DNA of 64,000 bases from NCBI GenBank assembly GCA_021739765.1, contig JAIPBD010000008.1, positions 123,876 to 187,875 of the forward strand. The letters run 5' to 3'. Shown piece by piece: positions 38,495 to 47,954 of this stretch (position 1 is its first letter; each line of letters opens with the position of its first letter). Position numbers and translations under genes: made by a program. The notes beneath the pieces are model-generated. The model was not told where the DNA came from. It was given only the letters and a program-made list of their open reading frames with translations, and searched no databases. This DNA comes from Melioribacteraceae bacterium. GTDB taxonomy: Bacteria; Bacteroidota; Ignavibacteria; Ignavibacteriales; Melioribacteraceae.

Positions 38495-39447
38495 TTAAAA
38501 ACAAAACTATTTTTATTACCGGTGGTGCCGGTTTTATAGCAAATACTATAATTTCTAAGCTGATTGAGAATAATCAGATTATCATTTATGATAATTTTCA
38601 CAGGGATACTTTTTCGAGCAGTCCATATTTCAAACACAAGAATGTTAAAGTGATTGAAGGGGATGTCTTGGATTTTAACCTCTTGGTTGAGAGTATGAAA
38701 GGAGTTGATTTAGTAATACATGCTGCCGGAATAGCGGGTATTGATACTGTTATTAAAAAGCCGACAGTTACTATGCGAGTGAATATGATTGGCACTGCAA
38801 ATGCGCTTGAAGCTGCACGAATTAATAATATATCGGACAGATTCATTGATTTCTCTACTTCCGAAGTATTCGGGTCTATGGCATTTCAATCTGCAGAAGA
38901 TGACAACACAGTCGCTGGCTCCGCTGGAGAAGCGAGATGGACCTACGCTGTTAGCAAACTTGCAGGTGAACATCTATCTTTCGCTTATCACAGGGAATTT
39001 GGATTACCCACTGTCTCAGTTAGACCATTTAATGTTTATGGTCCCGGACAGACAGGCGAGGGGGCCATTCAGGTATTTATTAAGAAAGCGCTGAAAAATG
39101 AAGATATTACAATACATGGAGATGGAACTCAGATAAGAGCTTGGTGCTATATTGATGATTTTGTTGATTGTTTAATGCGATGTCTTGATGAACCGAAAGC
39201 TATTGGTGAAAGCTTCAATATTGGCAATGCCCGAGCAATAACCACAATTCTAGGTCTCGCAGAAGCTGTGTGTAGAGTGTTAAAATCAGAATCAAAAATA
39301 TTATTTGTTCCCCCTTTATCGGCTGATATTGCGCTAAGAATACCTAGTGTTATAAAATCAAAGAAAATATTGAAGTTTAAAGCAAAAGTTGATCTTGAAG
39401 AAGGTATTTTAAGAACCGCAGACTGGATAAAAAATAATTTAATTTGA
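38491..39447 (+). CDS. Extended SDR sugar-nucleotide dehydratase/decarboxylase
   Basis: 318 residues. GGAGFIA binds NAD; STSEVFG and [12 protein letters not shown] (Tyr/Lys pair) form the active site, and [19 protein letters not shown] follows. The Ser-Glu plus ARWTYAVSK arrangement is shared by some 4,6-dehydratases and by ArnA/UXS-type UDP-glucuronate decarboxylases, so either reaction is possible. An aminotransferase and an acetyltransferase follow immediately, which suggests an N-acetylated 4-amino sugar. It overlaps the preceding gene by 4 nt. Confidence 0.75.
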   Translation: MIKNKTIFITGGAGFIANTIISKLIENNQIIIYDNFHRDTFSSSPYFKHKNVKVIEGDVLDFNLLVESMKGVDLVIHAAGIAGIDTVIKKPTVTMRVNMIGTANALEAARINNISDRFIDFSTSEVFGSMAFQSAEDDNTVAGSAGEARWTYAVSKLAGEHLSFAYHREFGLPTVSVRPFNVYGPGQTGEGAIQVFIKKALKNEDITIHGDGTQIRAWCYIDDFVDCLMRCLDEPKAIGESFNIGNARAITTILGLAEAVCRVLKSESKILFVPPLSADIALRIPSVIKSKKILKFKAKVDLEEGILRTADWIKNNLI

Positions 39448-39463
39448 TTATCGGTAATAATTT

Positions 39464-40564
39464 ATGATAAAACTTGCCAAACCATTTCTTTCCGAGAGTT
39501 CCATTCAAGCAGTAGTTGAAATCTTGAAATCGGGAAACTTAGTCCAGGGGAAATATGTACTAGAATTTGAAGAAGCTCTTGCTCAATATATCGGTGTAGA
39601 TAATGTTATCCTTGTTTCAAATGGAACGGCTGCACTTCATCTGGCATTAGTTGCACTTGGAATCGGTCCCGGAGATGAAGTAATTGTACCTGCATTCACA
39701 TATCCGGCTACAGCCAATGTTGTAGAATTGGTTGGAGCCAAACCAATCTTCGTTGATATTACTCTTGATGACTTTTGCATCGACACATCCCAAATCGAAT
39801 CAAAGATAACTAGGAATACTAAAGCGATAATGCCGGTTCATGAATTTGGGCAAGCCGCGAAGATGGATGATATCACTAGTATAGCAAATAAATATGAATT
39901 GAAAATAGTCGAAGATGCAGCTTGCGCTTTAGGTACTCAATTCAAAGGCGACAAGGTAGGTTCTATTGGCGATTTAGGATGTTTCAGTTTCCATCCACGT
40001 AAGGCAATAACCACTGGTGAAGGTGGAGCAATTACAACAAAAAATAAATATTTAGCAGATAAAATTAGATCTTTGAGAAATCATGGAATTAATTATGATC
40101 AAAATAATATGAATTTTCTTTATGCTGGATTTAACTATAGGATGACTGAATTTCAAGCGGCTCTTGGATTGCATCAGCTTAATATTGTAAACGAATTAAT
40201 TGATAAAAGAATTGAACAAGCAAATATATATAATAGCCTTCTAAATCAAATTGAATGGTTGCAAATACCCCAATCTTTTCTTGATAGGTATATGGTATAT
40301 CAGACCTACCATATCTTAGTTGGTGATAAAATAAGTCGAGATAGTATTATTAAATATATGAAGCTGAATAGTATTGAAACCAATTTGGGTGCGCAAGCTG
40401 TTCACTTGCAGAATTATTATGTAAATAAGTATCATTTAAAAGATTCAGAGCTTCCAAATTCTACATCCGCTTATCATCAAGGTCTTGCCTTACCGATGGG
40501 GCATCATCTAGCAGTTAGTGAAATCAAATATATTTGTAATATTTTAACTAATTATAAAGTTTAA
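39464..40564 (+). CDS. DegT/DnrJ/EryC1 sugar aminotransferase
   Basis: 366 residues with a canonical DegT layout: NGTAALHLALVALGIGPGDEVIVPAFTYPATANV, VEDAACALGT, the PLP lysine Lys-180 in FHPRKAITTGEGG, and AGFNYRMTEFQAALG. It is related to perosamine and ArnB-type 4-aminotransferases. The substrate is probably the keto product of the SDR 16 nt upstream. Confidence 0.87.
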   Translation: MIKLAKPFLSESSIQAVVEILKSGNLVQGKYVLEFEEALAQYIGVDNVILVSNGTAALHLALVALGIGPGDEVIVPAFTYPATANVVELVGAKPIFVDITLDDFCIDTSQIESKITRNTKAIMPVHEFGQAAKMDDITSIANKYELKIVEDAACALGTQFKGDKVGSIGDLGCFSFHPRKAITTGEGGAITTKNKYLADKIRSLRNHGINYDQNNMNFLYAGFNYRMTEFQAALGLHQLNIVNELIDKRIEQANIYNSLLNQIEWLQIPQSFLDRYMVYQTYHILVGDKISRDSIIKYMKLNSIETNLGAQAVHLQNYYVNKYHLKDSELPNSTSAYHQGLALPMGHHLAVSEIKYICNILTNYKV

Positions 40565-40569
40565 ATCAT

Positions 40570-41112
40570 ATGATGGATCATTCCAAACAAAAATTATTCA
40601 GTTCTCATGGGAATGGAAAAGTATCTCGTAAGCTTTTAAAAGCAATTGGGGATAATGTTATAATTGAAGAAGGGGTCCTCATTTTCCACCCAGAAAAAAT
40701 TGAGTTAGGAAATAATATTTACATAGGACATAAAACTATACTAAAAGGATATTACAAGAATTCCTTAGAAATCGCAGATGGTTGTTGGATAGGTCAGGGC
40801 TGTTATTTTCATAGTGCTGGAGGATTGTCGATTGGAAAATCTGTTGGCATTGGACCGTTCGTAAAAATATTGACTTCGCAGCATGATCCCAAAGATTTGG
40901 AAAAACCTGTCTTGCACGAAGAATTAGTATATAATTCGGTGGAAATTAAGGATGGCGCAGATATTGGAACCAGCTCCATTATTCTTCCTGGAGTGACTAT
41001 AGGTGAAGGTGCTATTATTGGGGCAGGAGCAGTAGTGACTAAAAATGTACCCGACTTTGGAGTTGCTGTAGGCTGCCCTGCAAAAATAATTAAATATAGG
41101 ACGAATACTTAA
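40570..41112 (+). CDS. Left-handed beta-helix acetyltransferase
   Basis: 180 residues with hexapeptide repeats from about residue 25. The LTSQHDP segment and the closing GAGAVVTKNVPDFGVAVGCPAKIIK are typical of maltose/galactoside-type and sugar N-acetyltransferases. The gap to the aminotransferase is only 5 nt. It probably acetylates the amino sugar made by the two preceding genes. A second ATG three bases into the gene is an alternative start. Confidence 0.82.
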   Translation: MMDHSKQKLFSSHGNGKVSRKLLKAIGDNVIIEEGVLIFHPEKIELGNNIYIGHKTILKGYYKNSLEIADGCWIGQGCYFHSAGGLSIGKSVGIGPFVKILTSQHDPKDLEKPVLHEELVYNSVEIKDGADIGTSSIILPGVTIGEGAIIGAGAVVTKNVPDFGVAVGCPAKIIKYRTNT

Positions 41113-41136
41113 TAATTAAAGTGCGAATATATCAAA

Positions 41137-42084
41137 ATGTCGACAGAGCAAAAATATAAATACAAGATAATATGTCCAAGATGTGCTTCTGAAATAGAAT
41201 ATTTTAGCGATCAACTTAGATGCAAATCATGTTCCAATCATTATCCTATCGTGGATGGAATACCCATTTTGATAGAGGAGACTAAAAGTATATTTAGGAA
41301 ATCAGATTTCACAAAGAAAGAAGATACCACATTTAATTCCAGCGAGCGAAAAATCTTCACTCTCGCAAGAAAAATACTACCGTCGATTACCAACAATGTT
41401 AAAGGAAAAAATAACTTTAAGAGATTTTATAAGGAAATAAAAGATTTTAATGAAAGACCAAAAATACTTGTAGTTGGTGGTAGCATATTAACACCTGGAA
41501 TGGAACCACTATTAGCAGATCAGGATGTTGAATTAATTGAAACGGATGTAGCATTTGGGCCTCGCACTAAGATAATAGCGGATGGACATAGTTTGCCTTT
41601 TGTTGATAATTATTTTGACGGTGTAATCGTAAATGCAGTACTGGAGCATGTGTTAGATCCATATTTAGTTGTTAGTGAAATTTATAGAGTTATGAAAATT
41701 TCAGGTATCGTCTATGCCAGCACACCTTTCATGCAGCAATCTCATATGGCGCCATATGATTTTACTAGATTTACTTATTTAGGTCATAGAAGGTTGTTTC
41801 GAAAATTTATAACAATTGATGATGGACCATCATGTGGACCTGGAACTGCTCTGGCATGGAGCTATACTTTCTTTTTAGCAAGTTTTACCAATAATAAAAC
41901 TATAAGATATTTATTAATCGCATTTGGGCATATCACCTCCTTTTTTCTAAAGTATTTTGATTATTTATTGATAAATAAAAAGGGTGCATATGATAATTCA
42001 TCAAGTTATTATTTTATTGGAAAAAAGGTGACTGAGGCTATAAGTGATCATGAATTGCTGACCTTTTATAAGGGGGCATGGTAA
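41137..42084 (+). CDS. SAM methyltransferase with N-terminal zinc ribbon
   Basis: 315 residues. Cys-13/Cys-16 and Cys-29/Cys-32 form a Trm112-like ribbon followed by YPIVDGIPILI, the usual N-terminal module of this methyltransferase type. The class I domain has ILVVGGSILTPGM in place of the usual glycine-rich loop, then ADGHSLPFVDNYFDGVIVNAVLEHVLDP. The C-terminal 100 residues have hydrophobic stretches that could contact the membrane. It could methylate a glycan or lipid intermediate. Confidence 0.75.
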   Translation: MSTEQKYKYKIICPRCASEIEYFSDQLRCKSCSNHYPIVDGIPILIEETKSIFRKSDFTKKEDTTFNSSERKIFTLARKILPSITNNVKGKNNFKRFYKEIKDFNERPKILVVGGSILTPGMEPLLADQDVELIETDVAFGPRTKIIADGHSLPFVDNYFDGVIVNAVLEHVLDPYLVVSEIYRVMKISGIVYASTPFMQQSHMAPYDFTRFTYLGHRRLFRKFITIDDGPSCGPGTALAWSYTFFLASFTNNKTIRYLLIAFGHITSFFLKYFDYLLINKKGAYDNSSSYYFIGKKVTEAISDHELLTFYKGAW

Positions 42085-42088
42085 AGTT

Positions 42089-43024
42089 TTGAAACAATTT
42101 ATTGTAAAGTATAGCCGATATATTAAAATATTTATATCGATATGTTTATTACTTTACATTGGCAAAAGTCTTGAATTATCATCGATTTTTGAATTATTAA
42201 AGCGTATTGATTCTAAAATAATTTCCTTATTTGCGATAATTATTTTGGCAAATTATTTTATAGCTGCATTCAAATGGAGATTCTTACTCAATTCGCAACA
42301 AATAAGTTACAACTATTTATATCTTTTGAAAATCACTTGGATAGGTTCATTCTACAATCAATTTCTGCCCGGCCGAATTGGTGGTGATGCTGTTAAAGTA
42401 ATGTATTTATTGAGCGATAATAATATTTCAAAAGAAAAGGCAACCGTTTCGATATTTATCGATCGTATTTATAATCTTCTAGGACTGTTTGTCTTGGTGC
42501 TTGTAGGTTACTATTTAAGTCTTTCATCTGAAGTTCTGCAGACCAAATTAATAGTCGAGTTAATATTACTGCTGACCATAGTATTCATATTAGTGTGTGC
42601 TTTTTTGAAAATATTGAAAAATAGAATTTCTTCACAAAATAAAATCTTAAAAAAGATTCAAAAGTATGCGAATTATTTTTCCGAATACTTTGAAATGAAT
42701 GTACAATCAATTCTACTTTTATTTTATGCTTTACTATACGATTTTGTAGTTATACTCACAATATTTCTTCTTGCAATATCGCTAGGAGTCGAAATCGATT
42801 TAATAGAATATATTTTTTATGTCCCACTGATATTCTTTATTACATTGCTACCAATTTCTTTTGGTGGGCTAGGTATCCGCGAAGGTGGATTTGTCTATTT
42901 CTTTTCAATTTTTTCTGTCAGTAATGAAATTGCGGTTTCGGTATCCTTATTGCTCTATTTTTCTGTAATGCTAAGTTCGCTACCCGGATTTTTTCTCCAA
43001 TTTAAATCAATTAAAACTCATTGA
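42089..43024 (+). CDS. Flippase-like LPG-synthase-TM family membrane protein
   Basis: 311 residues with about eight membrane helices. FYNQFLPGRIGGDAVKVMYL and PISFGGLGIREGGFVYFFS are the two hallmarks of the lysylphosphatidylglycerol synthase transmembrane family (PF03706; AglD/UPF0104). The aminoacyl-transferase domain of MprF is missing, as is usual in glycan loci. Role in lipid-linked sugar handling is presumed. The start is a TTG, with AAGGGGG about 12 nt upstream. Confidence 0.82.
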   Translation: MKQFIVKYSRYIKIFISICLLLYIGKSLELSSIFELLKRIDSKIISLFAIIILANYFIAAFKWRFLLNSQQISYNYLYLLKITWIGSFYNQFLPGRIGGDAVKVMYLLSDNNISKEKATVSIFIDRIYNLLGLFVLVLVGYYLSLSSEVLQTKLIVELILLLTIVFILVCAFLKILKNRISSQNKILKKIQKYANYFSEYFEMNVQSILLLFYALLYDFVVILTIFLLAISLGVEIDLIEYIFYVPLIFFITLLPISFGGLGIREGGFVYFFSIFSVSNEIAVSVSLLLYFSVMLSSLPGFFLQFKSIKTH

Positions 43025-43062
43025 ATTGTAACCATCCTAGATTAATTATTAAGAGATTTTGA

Positions 43063-44154
43063 TTGAACTTATTATTAATTATTGATAGTCTCAATATTGG
43101 AGGAAAAGAAAAGCAACTTTTTGAATTAGTGATTGGATTACCAAAAAATTATAATATCTATGTAATAACTTTTAATAAAAACAATTACTATAAAGGTATT
43201 AATGTTCATGTTAAAAACATAGTAGTTTATGAAAAGAATAGAAAATCTGTATCCTATATATTATATCTTATAAAATATATTAATAAACATAAAATTGACA
43301 TTGTACATACGTGGGACGTAGTATCTGCTATCTTCTCAGGTTTAGCTTCTATTTTCACTAAAATTCCTCATATTAATGGTTCAATTAGAGGGAGTGCTGC
43401 TGTTCCATTATTAAGTAAAAGGTATTTACTCAATCACATCAGCTATTTGGTTTCTAATATTGTTGTTGCAAATTCTAAAGCTGGGTTAAAATCAATAAAA
43501 AAAAGTAATAACCAAAAATATCGATATATATATAACGGAATAAAAATAAATAATTCTCCTTCAGGATTTTCGCAACAAAAAATTAATCAATATGGACTAA
43601 AGGATAAATTTATTGTAGGAATGGTCGCCAATTTTAGAAATGGCAAGGATTATGATACATTTATCAAAGCAGCCGTTGCTCTAGTTCATAAATACGAAGA
43701 TATAGTATTTATCGCCATTGGAGATGGTGAATCATTTGAGCGTATTGTAAATTCCGTTGAATTTCATCTGAGAAAGCGCATAATATTCCTTGGCAAAATA
43801 GAGCAACCGATTGACTTTATTCATAGCTTTGATATTGGTGTAATGATGTCAAGCAAAAATTCACTTCACGGTGAGGGAATTTCTAATTCAATAATGGAAT
43901 ATATGAGTATGGGGAGAGCTGTGATTGCGACTGAAAGCGGCGGTAATAATGAATTAGTAAAAGATCGATATAATGGAATTATTGTTCCAGAAAAGGATTG
44001 TCGTGAATTAATACTTGCCATTTTACGGCTACGTAACAATCCAAAATTGCTCAAGGAATACGGTAAAAACAGTTACAAGAAAATTAGTCGAGAATTCTCG
44101 AATGAACAAATGGTCGCAAATTACAATGATTTGTATCTGGAGTGCGTTAAGTAG
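43063..44154 (+). CDS. Family 4 glycosyltransferase
   Basis: 363 residues, GT-B fold. The N-terminus IIDSLNIGGKEKQLFELV is the glycine-rich donor loop of many GT4 enzymes. GMVANFRNGKDYDTFIKA, IGDGESFERI, and GEGISNSIMEYMSMGRAVIATESGGNNE carry the conserved C-terminal motifs. TTG start. Very AT-rich, as are neighbouring interior genes. Confidence 0.85.
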   Translation: MNLLLIIDSLNIGGKEKQLFELVIGLPKNYNIYVITFNKNNYYKGINVHVKNIVVYEKNRKSVSYILYLIKYINKHKIDIVHTWDVVSAIFSGLASIFTKIPHINGSIRGSAAVPLLSKRYLLNHISYLVSNIVVANSKAGLKSIKKSNNQKYRYIYNGIKINNSPSGFSQQKINQYGLKDKFIVGMVANFRNGKDYDTFIKAAVALVHKYEDIVFIAIGDGESFERIVNSVEFHLRKRIIFLGKIEQPIDFIHSFDIGVMMSSKNSLHGEGISNSIMEYMSMGRAVIATESGGNNELVKDRYNGIIVPEKDCRELILAILRLRNNPKLLKEYGKNSYKKISREFSNEQMVANYNDLYLECVK

Positions 44155-44162
44155 AAATATTT

Positions 44163-45926
44163 ATGACAATTTTGAATAAAACGAATTGGGTAATTACTAA
44201 TATTGAAACGGATAGAAAACCGAATAAAAAATATAAATCATTCGACCTATATTACTCCGAAGACCTTCAAATATTCGAGAACAATGATATTCTTTTTATT
44301 ATTGAAGGATACATACTTCCAAGACTAGAATTCAATAAAGAATTTGTTAGATTCACTCAATCTGCGCTATTGGCTAAAATATATGCCGAATTAGGCGATC
44401 GTTTTTATTTGAAAATCAAAGGTGTGTATAATATTATTATTATCGATGGTGAAAAAATTTCCATTTTTAATGATATACATAGTCTAAAAAAATTCTTCAT
44501 TTACGAAAATGATCGAAAATATTTTATTAGTAATAGTCTGAAAAGTATTGCTCACAATATAGAATTAACTCCCTCGATTGAAAATATTGTCTCTTTTGCT
44601 TTATTAAACCATTTTGTTAATGGAATGACGCTTTTTGCCGGTGTTAATTACAGTAAACCCGCTTCAAAAGTAACAATTACAAGTGATTCAAGTATTACTT
44701 ATGACAATTATTGGCTACCTACTGATTTATTTTTTACCAATTTTTCCGATGACACGATAGGGGATTTAGCAAATCATTGGAAGAGGTTAATATGTGGTTA
44801 CCATGAATTTATCAGACCTACAGGCACTTCAATCACGCTTACGGGTGGTAATGATAGTCGTATGGTATTATCTGGTTTACTTTCCAATAACATCACCCCA
44901 AATTCATTTACATTTGGGGACCCAGAATCTGCAGATGCAAGTATTTCTAAGGAAATTGCAGCTGATTTAAGACTAAATCATAATACTTATTTTGTTAACA
45001 ACCCAAGTTGTGAATGGTTCGAAACGAAGTGTAGACTAATCGTCCAATATGGGAATTCCCTGATTAATATCCATCGTGCACATAGACTAGAAGCTGCAGA
45101 AAATGAGGCTGTAAGTAATCCTGAATCTGAAATGCTTTTTACGGGTCTCGTTGGTGGAGAATACTTAAAAGAACCTAAGTATAATGATCTTACAATTCCA
45201 AAATTGTTTTCACAATTAAATAAAATAAATGGTAGAAAGAGAAAAGAAGAGCTAATTAAAAAACTCTTACTTAAAAAAGGTTTAGAAATTGATAATATTA
45301 ATATCGCATTGATATTGGATACAATTGAACCCATAATCGCTGATTATAGGTCTCATAGCAAGCGACAGCAAAAATTTATACACACATTCAACTATTATTC
45401 TTCAGTACATCATACTCAAGATCCCAGTTTGTTTAGTCTTCATATAAAATATATTATAAATCCTTTTATGGATATCGATTTTTTAGAAAAAATAGCATCA
45501 TCCAAAGATTGGTATCCCAATAAAAATAAATTTTCGATTTCATCGGTTAATAACTCTTATCTGTTAGCCAAAATTACCCATACTCTAGACCCACGACTTT
45601 CAAAACATTTTTACGCAAAAAAAGGTAGTTACACCGGGGAAGAGATTGTGAATCAACCATTTTTGCATAATCTAAAACGAATTATTAGGCTTGTTCTAGG
45701 GCAAAAAAGAAGATACAAGCAGAATTTCCCTCTTGGCTTGTGGTTATATGATTATTGTAGCAAAGAATTGTCTCATTTGCATCCTGAGGTTCTCAAATTG
45801 TTCAAAAAAAAATTCTTGCTAAGTAACCTTGAGTCTTTAAAATCTATAAAGGTTGAGGCAGAATGGAAAATAGTTACAAATGCTATCAACATATCTCTTA
45901 ATTTAAAGAATTTTCACAATGCCTAA
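44163..45926 (+). CDS. Asparagine synthetase-like protein with inactive glutaminase-like domain
   Basis: 587 residues. The N-terminal 190 residues resemble the Ntn glutaminase fold of AsnB in layout (LLAKIYAELGDRFYLKIKGVYNIIIID, FISNSLKSIA) but there is no Cys-2, so glutamine hydrolysis is not expected. The synthetase PP-loop reads TGGNDSR at residues 227-233. The enzyme would adenylate a carboxylate and react it with an amine other than glutamine-derived ammonia. An ATP-grasp gene overlaps its end by 8 nt, suggesting a joint role in amide-bond decoration. Confidence 0.75.
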   Translation: MTILNKTNWVITNIETDRKPNKKYKSFDLYYSEDLQIFENNDILFIIEGYILPRLEFNKEFVRFTQSALLAKIYAELGDRFYLKIKGVYNIIIIDGEKISIFNDIHSLKKFFIYENDRKYFISNSLKSIAHNIELTPSIENIVSFALLNHFVNGMTLFAGVNYSKPASKVTITSDSSITYDNYWLPTDLFFTNFSDDTIGDLANHWKRLICGYHEFIRPTGTSITLTGGNDSRMVLSGLLSNNITPNSFTFGDPESADASISKEIAADLRLNHNTYFVNNPSCEWFETKCRLIVQYGNSLINIHRAHRLEAAENEAVSNPESEMLFTGLVGGEYLKEPKYNDLTIPKLFSQLNKINGRKRKEELIKKLLLKKGLEIDNINIALILDTIEPIIADYRSHSKRQQKFIHTFNYYSSVHHTQDPSLFSLHIKYIINPFMDIDFLEKIASSKDWYPNKNKFSISSVNNSYLLAKITHTLDPRLSKHFYAKKGSYTGEEIVNQPFLHNLKRIIRLVLGQKRRYKQNFPLGLWLYDYCSKELSHLHPEVLKLFKKKFLLSNLESLKSIKVEAEWKIVTNAINISLNLKNFHNA

Positions 45927-46971
45927 AATTGCAATATTAGCAAATGAATTGGAAGATGATCATATTTATTGGGTGAAAGCAATAAATGAATTCTCAAATC
46001 GGTTAAGTTACAATATTATTAAACTAACTCATGCTGATTGGCTAGATCAATTAACTAATGAAAAATATGATTTGCTCCTGGCAAAACCGCCGGGACTTAC
46101 AGCAAAGTTTAAACAACTTTATGATGAAAGAATACATATTTTAGAGCATGCATTGAATATCCCAATATATCCTTCGCCACTAGAAATATATATATATGAG
46201 AATAAGCGGTATTTTTATTCATGGATGGAAGCTAATAATTTACCACATGCTAGAACAAGAATATTTTACGACCAAAAAGAAGCAATGAATTACATAGCTA
46301 AGGTTGATTTTCCTATAGTTGGGAAGACAAATATAGGAGCTTCAGGAAGTGGTGTTAAAGTAATAAATAATTTAAATGATGCGCATAATTATATAAATCA
46401 GGCATTCACCAAAAAAGGAGTTTCTAAACGCTGGGGACCTAATTTTTCGAAAGGTGGACTAATTAGAAGAGGTGCTAAATATTTTGTGAACCCTTCAGAA
46501 ATTAAGAATAAAGTAAGCATATATAAGAGTCAAAAATCAGATTCACAAAACGGTTTTGTGATTTTTCAACAATTTATACCGCATGATTTTGAATGGCGAA
46601 TAGTTGCTATCGGGGATTCCTATTTCGCTCATAAAAAACTTAAAATTGGTGAAAAGGCGAGTGGTTCAACTTTAAAAAACTATGACAATCCACCTAGTTA
46701 TTTGTTTACATTCGCTCGAGAAATAATGGAAAAATTCCATTTAACTTCGCAAGCAATCGATGTTTTTGAAGATGTTGATGGACGTATATTAATTAACGAA
46801 ATGCAGTGCATTTTTGGACAGTCGGATCAGTATCAGATGTTGGTTGACGGAAAGAGAGGGAGATACAAATTTATAGATCAATTGTGGGTATTTGAAGAAG
46901 GTGAATTTAACCGAAATTCGTCTTTTAATCTTCGGCTTGAAAGTGCTTTTAAATTAATCTCTGATAAATGA
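45919..46971 (+). CDS. ATP-grasp ligase
   Basis: 350 residues. The ATP-grasp fold is supported by a PIVGKTNIGASGSGVKVI glycine-rich loop (about residues 131-148), QQFIPHDFEWRIVAIG, and VDGRILINEMQC near the C-terminus carrying the metal-binding Glu/Asn. ATP-grasp enzymes join a carboxylate to an amine or thiol through an acyl phosphate. Coupled to the AsnB-like gene upstream and the glycosyltransferase downstream (4-nt overlap), it may add an amino acid to a sugar. The acceptor is unknown. Confidence 0.75.
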   Translation: MPKIAILANELEDDHIYWVKAINEFSNRLSYNIIKLTHADWLDQLTNEKYDLLLAKPPGLTAKFKQLYDERIHILEHALNIPIYPSPLEIYIYENKRYFYSWMEANNLPHARTRIFYDQKEAMNYIAKVDFPIVGKTNIGASGSGVKVINNLNDAHNYINQAFTKKGVSKRWGPNFSKGGLIRRGAKYFVNPSEIKNKVSIYKSQKSDSQNGFVIFQQFIPHDFEWRIVAIGDSYFAHKKLKIGEKASGSTLKNYDNPPSYLFTFAREIMEKFHLTSQAIDVFEDVDGRILINEMQCIFGQSDQYQMLVDGKRGRYKFIDQLWVFEEGEFNRNSSFNLRLESAFKLISDK

Positions 46972-47921
46972 TGAAGATTTTATTTGTTTGTTCAGGGAAT
47001 AATAAGTTTGGCATATCCCCAATTGTTAATAATCAAGCAGAATCATTAAAAAAAAATGGCGTTGATTTAGACATCCATGCTATTAAAGGAAAGGGTTTTA
47101 CTGGTTATTTAAAATCTGTATCTGGAATTCGACACAAATTAAAATCTAATGATTATGATCTGATTCATGCACATTATTCACTTTCTGCAATAGCAGTTAC
47201 AATTTCTTTTCCGAGAAAACCGATTGTGGTTTCGTTGATGGGAAGTGACTCAAAGATGAGTTTTTTTTGGCTTACTATAATCCGTTTTTGCTATGTATTT
47301 AAAATTTGGGGAAGGGTAGTTGTTAAATCATCCGAGATGCAAAAATCTTTAAAATTACCCAAAACGATTCAGCTTCCGAACGGAGTAGATCTCGAGAAAT
47401 TTGATGTAGTACAAAAAGAGGTAGCTAAGAAAAATCTTGGGTTATCACCGGACAAGAATTATATTTTATTTTTGTCGAATCCTTCTAGATATGAAAAGAA
47501 CTATCAGCTTGCAGAAGATGCGGTTAGTCTAATTAAAAAAAACTCAGCTGAATTAATAACAGTTTTTAATAAAGAGCATTCGCAGGTTAGAAATTATTTG
47601 TATGCAGTTGACCTACTACTATTAACATCCCTCTGGGAGGGTTCTCCAAATGCAGTAAAAGAAGCAATGTGTTGCAATTTACCCGTGGTGGCTACTGATG
47701 TTGGTGATGTCAAATGGTTGTTTGGGGACATGCCCGGTTATTATTTGTCCTCCTTTCGTCCAGAAGATATGTGTGAACTCATTGACGCTGCCTTAATTTT
47801 TGCAAAAAAAAATGGACGAACTGAAGGTAGAACTAGAATCTTGGAGTTAGGATTGGATTCACAATCAATTGCTACTCGATTAATCAATTTATATAAGGAA
47901 GTGCTAAAAGAAGCAGTGTAA
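46968..47921 (+). CDS. Family 4 glycosyltransferase (short)
   Basis: 317 residues, shorter than the other GT4 members here because the N-terminal half is compact. LFVCSGNNKFGISPIVNNQAESL opens the protein. NGVDLEKFD, FLSNPSRYEKNYQLA and LTSLWEGSPNAVKEAMCCNLPVVATDVGD are the C-terminal donor-binding motifs. It overlaps the ATP-grasp gene by 4 nt. Confidence 0.85.
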   Translation: MMKILFVCSGNNKFGISPIVNNQAESLKKNGVDLDIHAIKGKGFTGYLKSVSGIRHKLKSNDYDLIHAHYSLSAIAVTISFPRKPIVVSLMGSDSKMSFFWLTIIRFCYVFKIWGRVVVKSSEMQKSLKLPKTIQLPNGVDLEKFDVVQKEVAKKNLGLSPDKNYILFLSNPSRYEKNYQLAEDAVSLIKKNSAELITVFNKEHSQVRNYLYAVDLLLLTSLWEGSPNAVKEAMCCNLPVVATDVGDVKWLFGDMPGYYLSSFRPEDMCELIDAALIFAKKNGRTEGRTRILELGLDSQSIATRLINLYKEVLKEAV

Positions 47922-47954
47922 TAATAATATCATTGACCTAATTGACAAAAAAAA

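Noticed and set aside
38710-39094. Overlapping frames of 87 and 101 codons on both strands
   Set aside because: Shadows of the SDR gene at 38491-39447.
44987-45334. 115-codon minus-strand frame
   Set aside because: Antisense to the AsnB-like gene; low-complexity Ser/Leu composition typical of a shadow frame.
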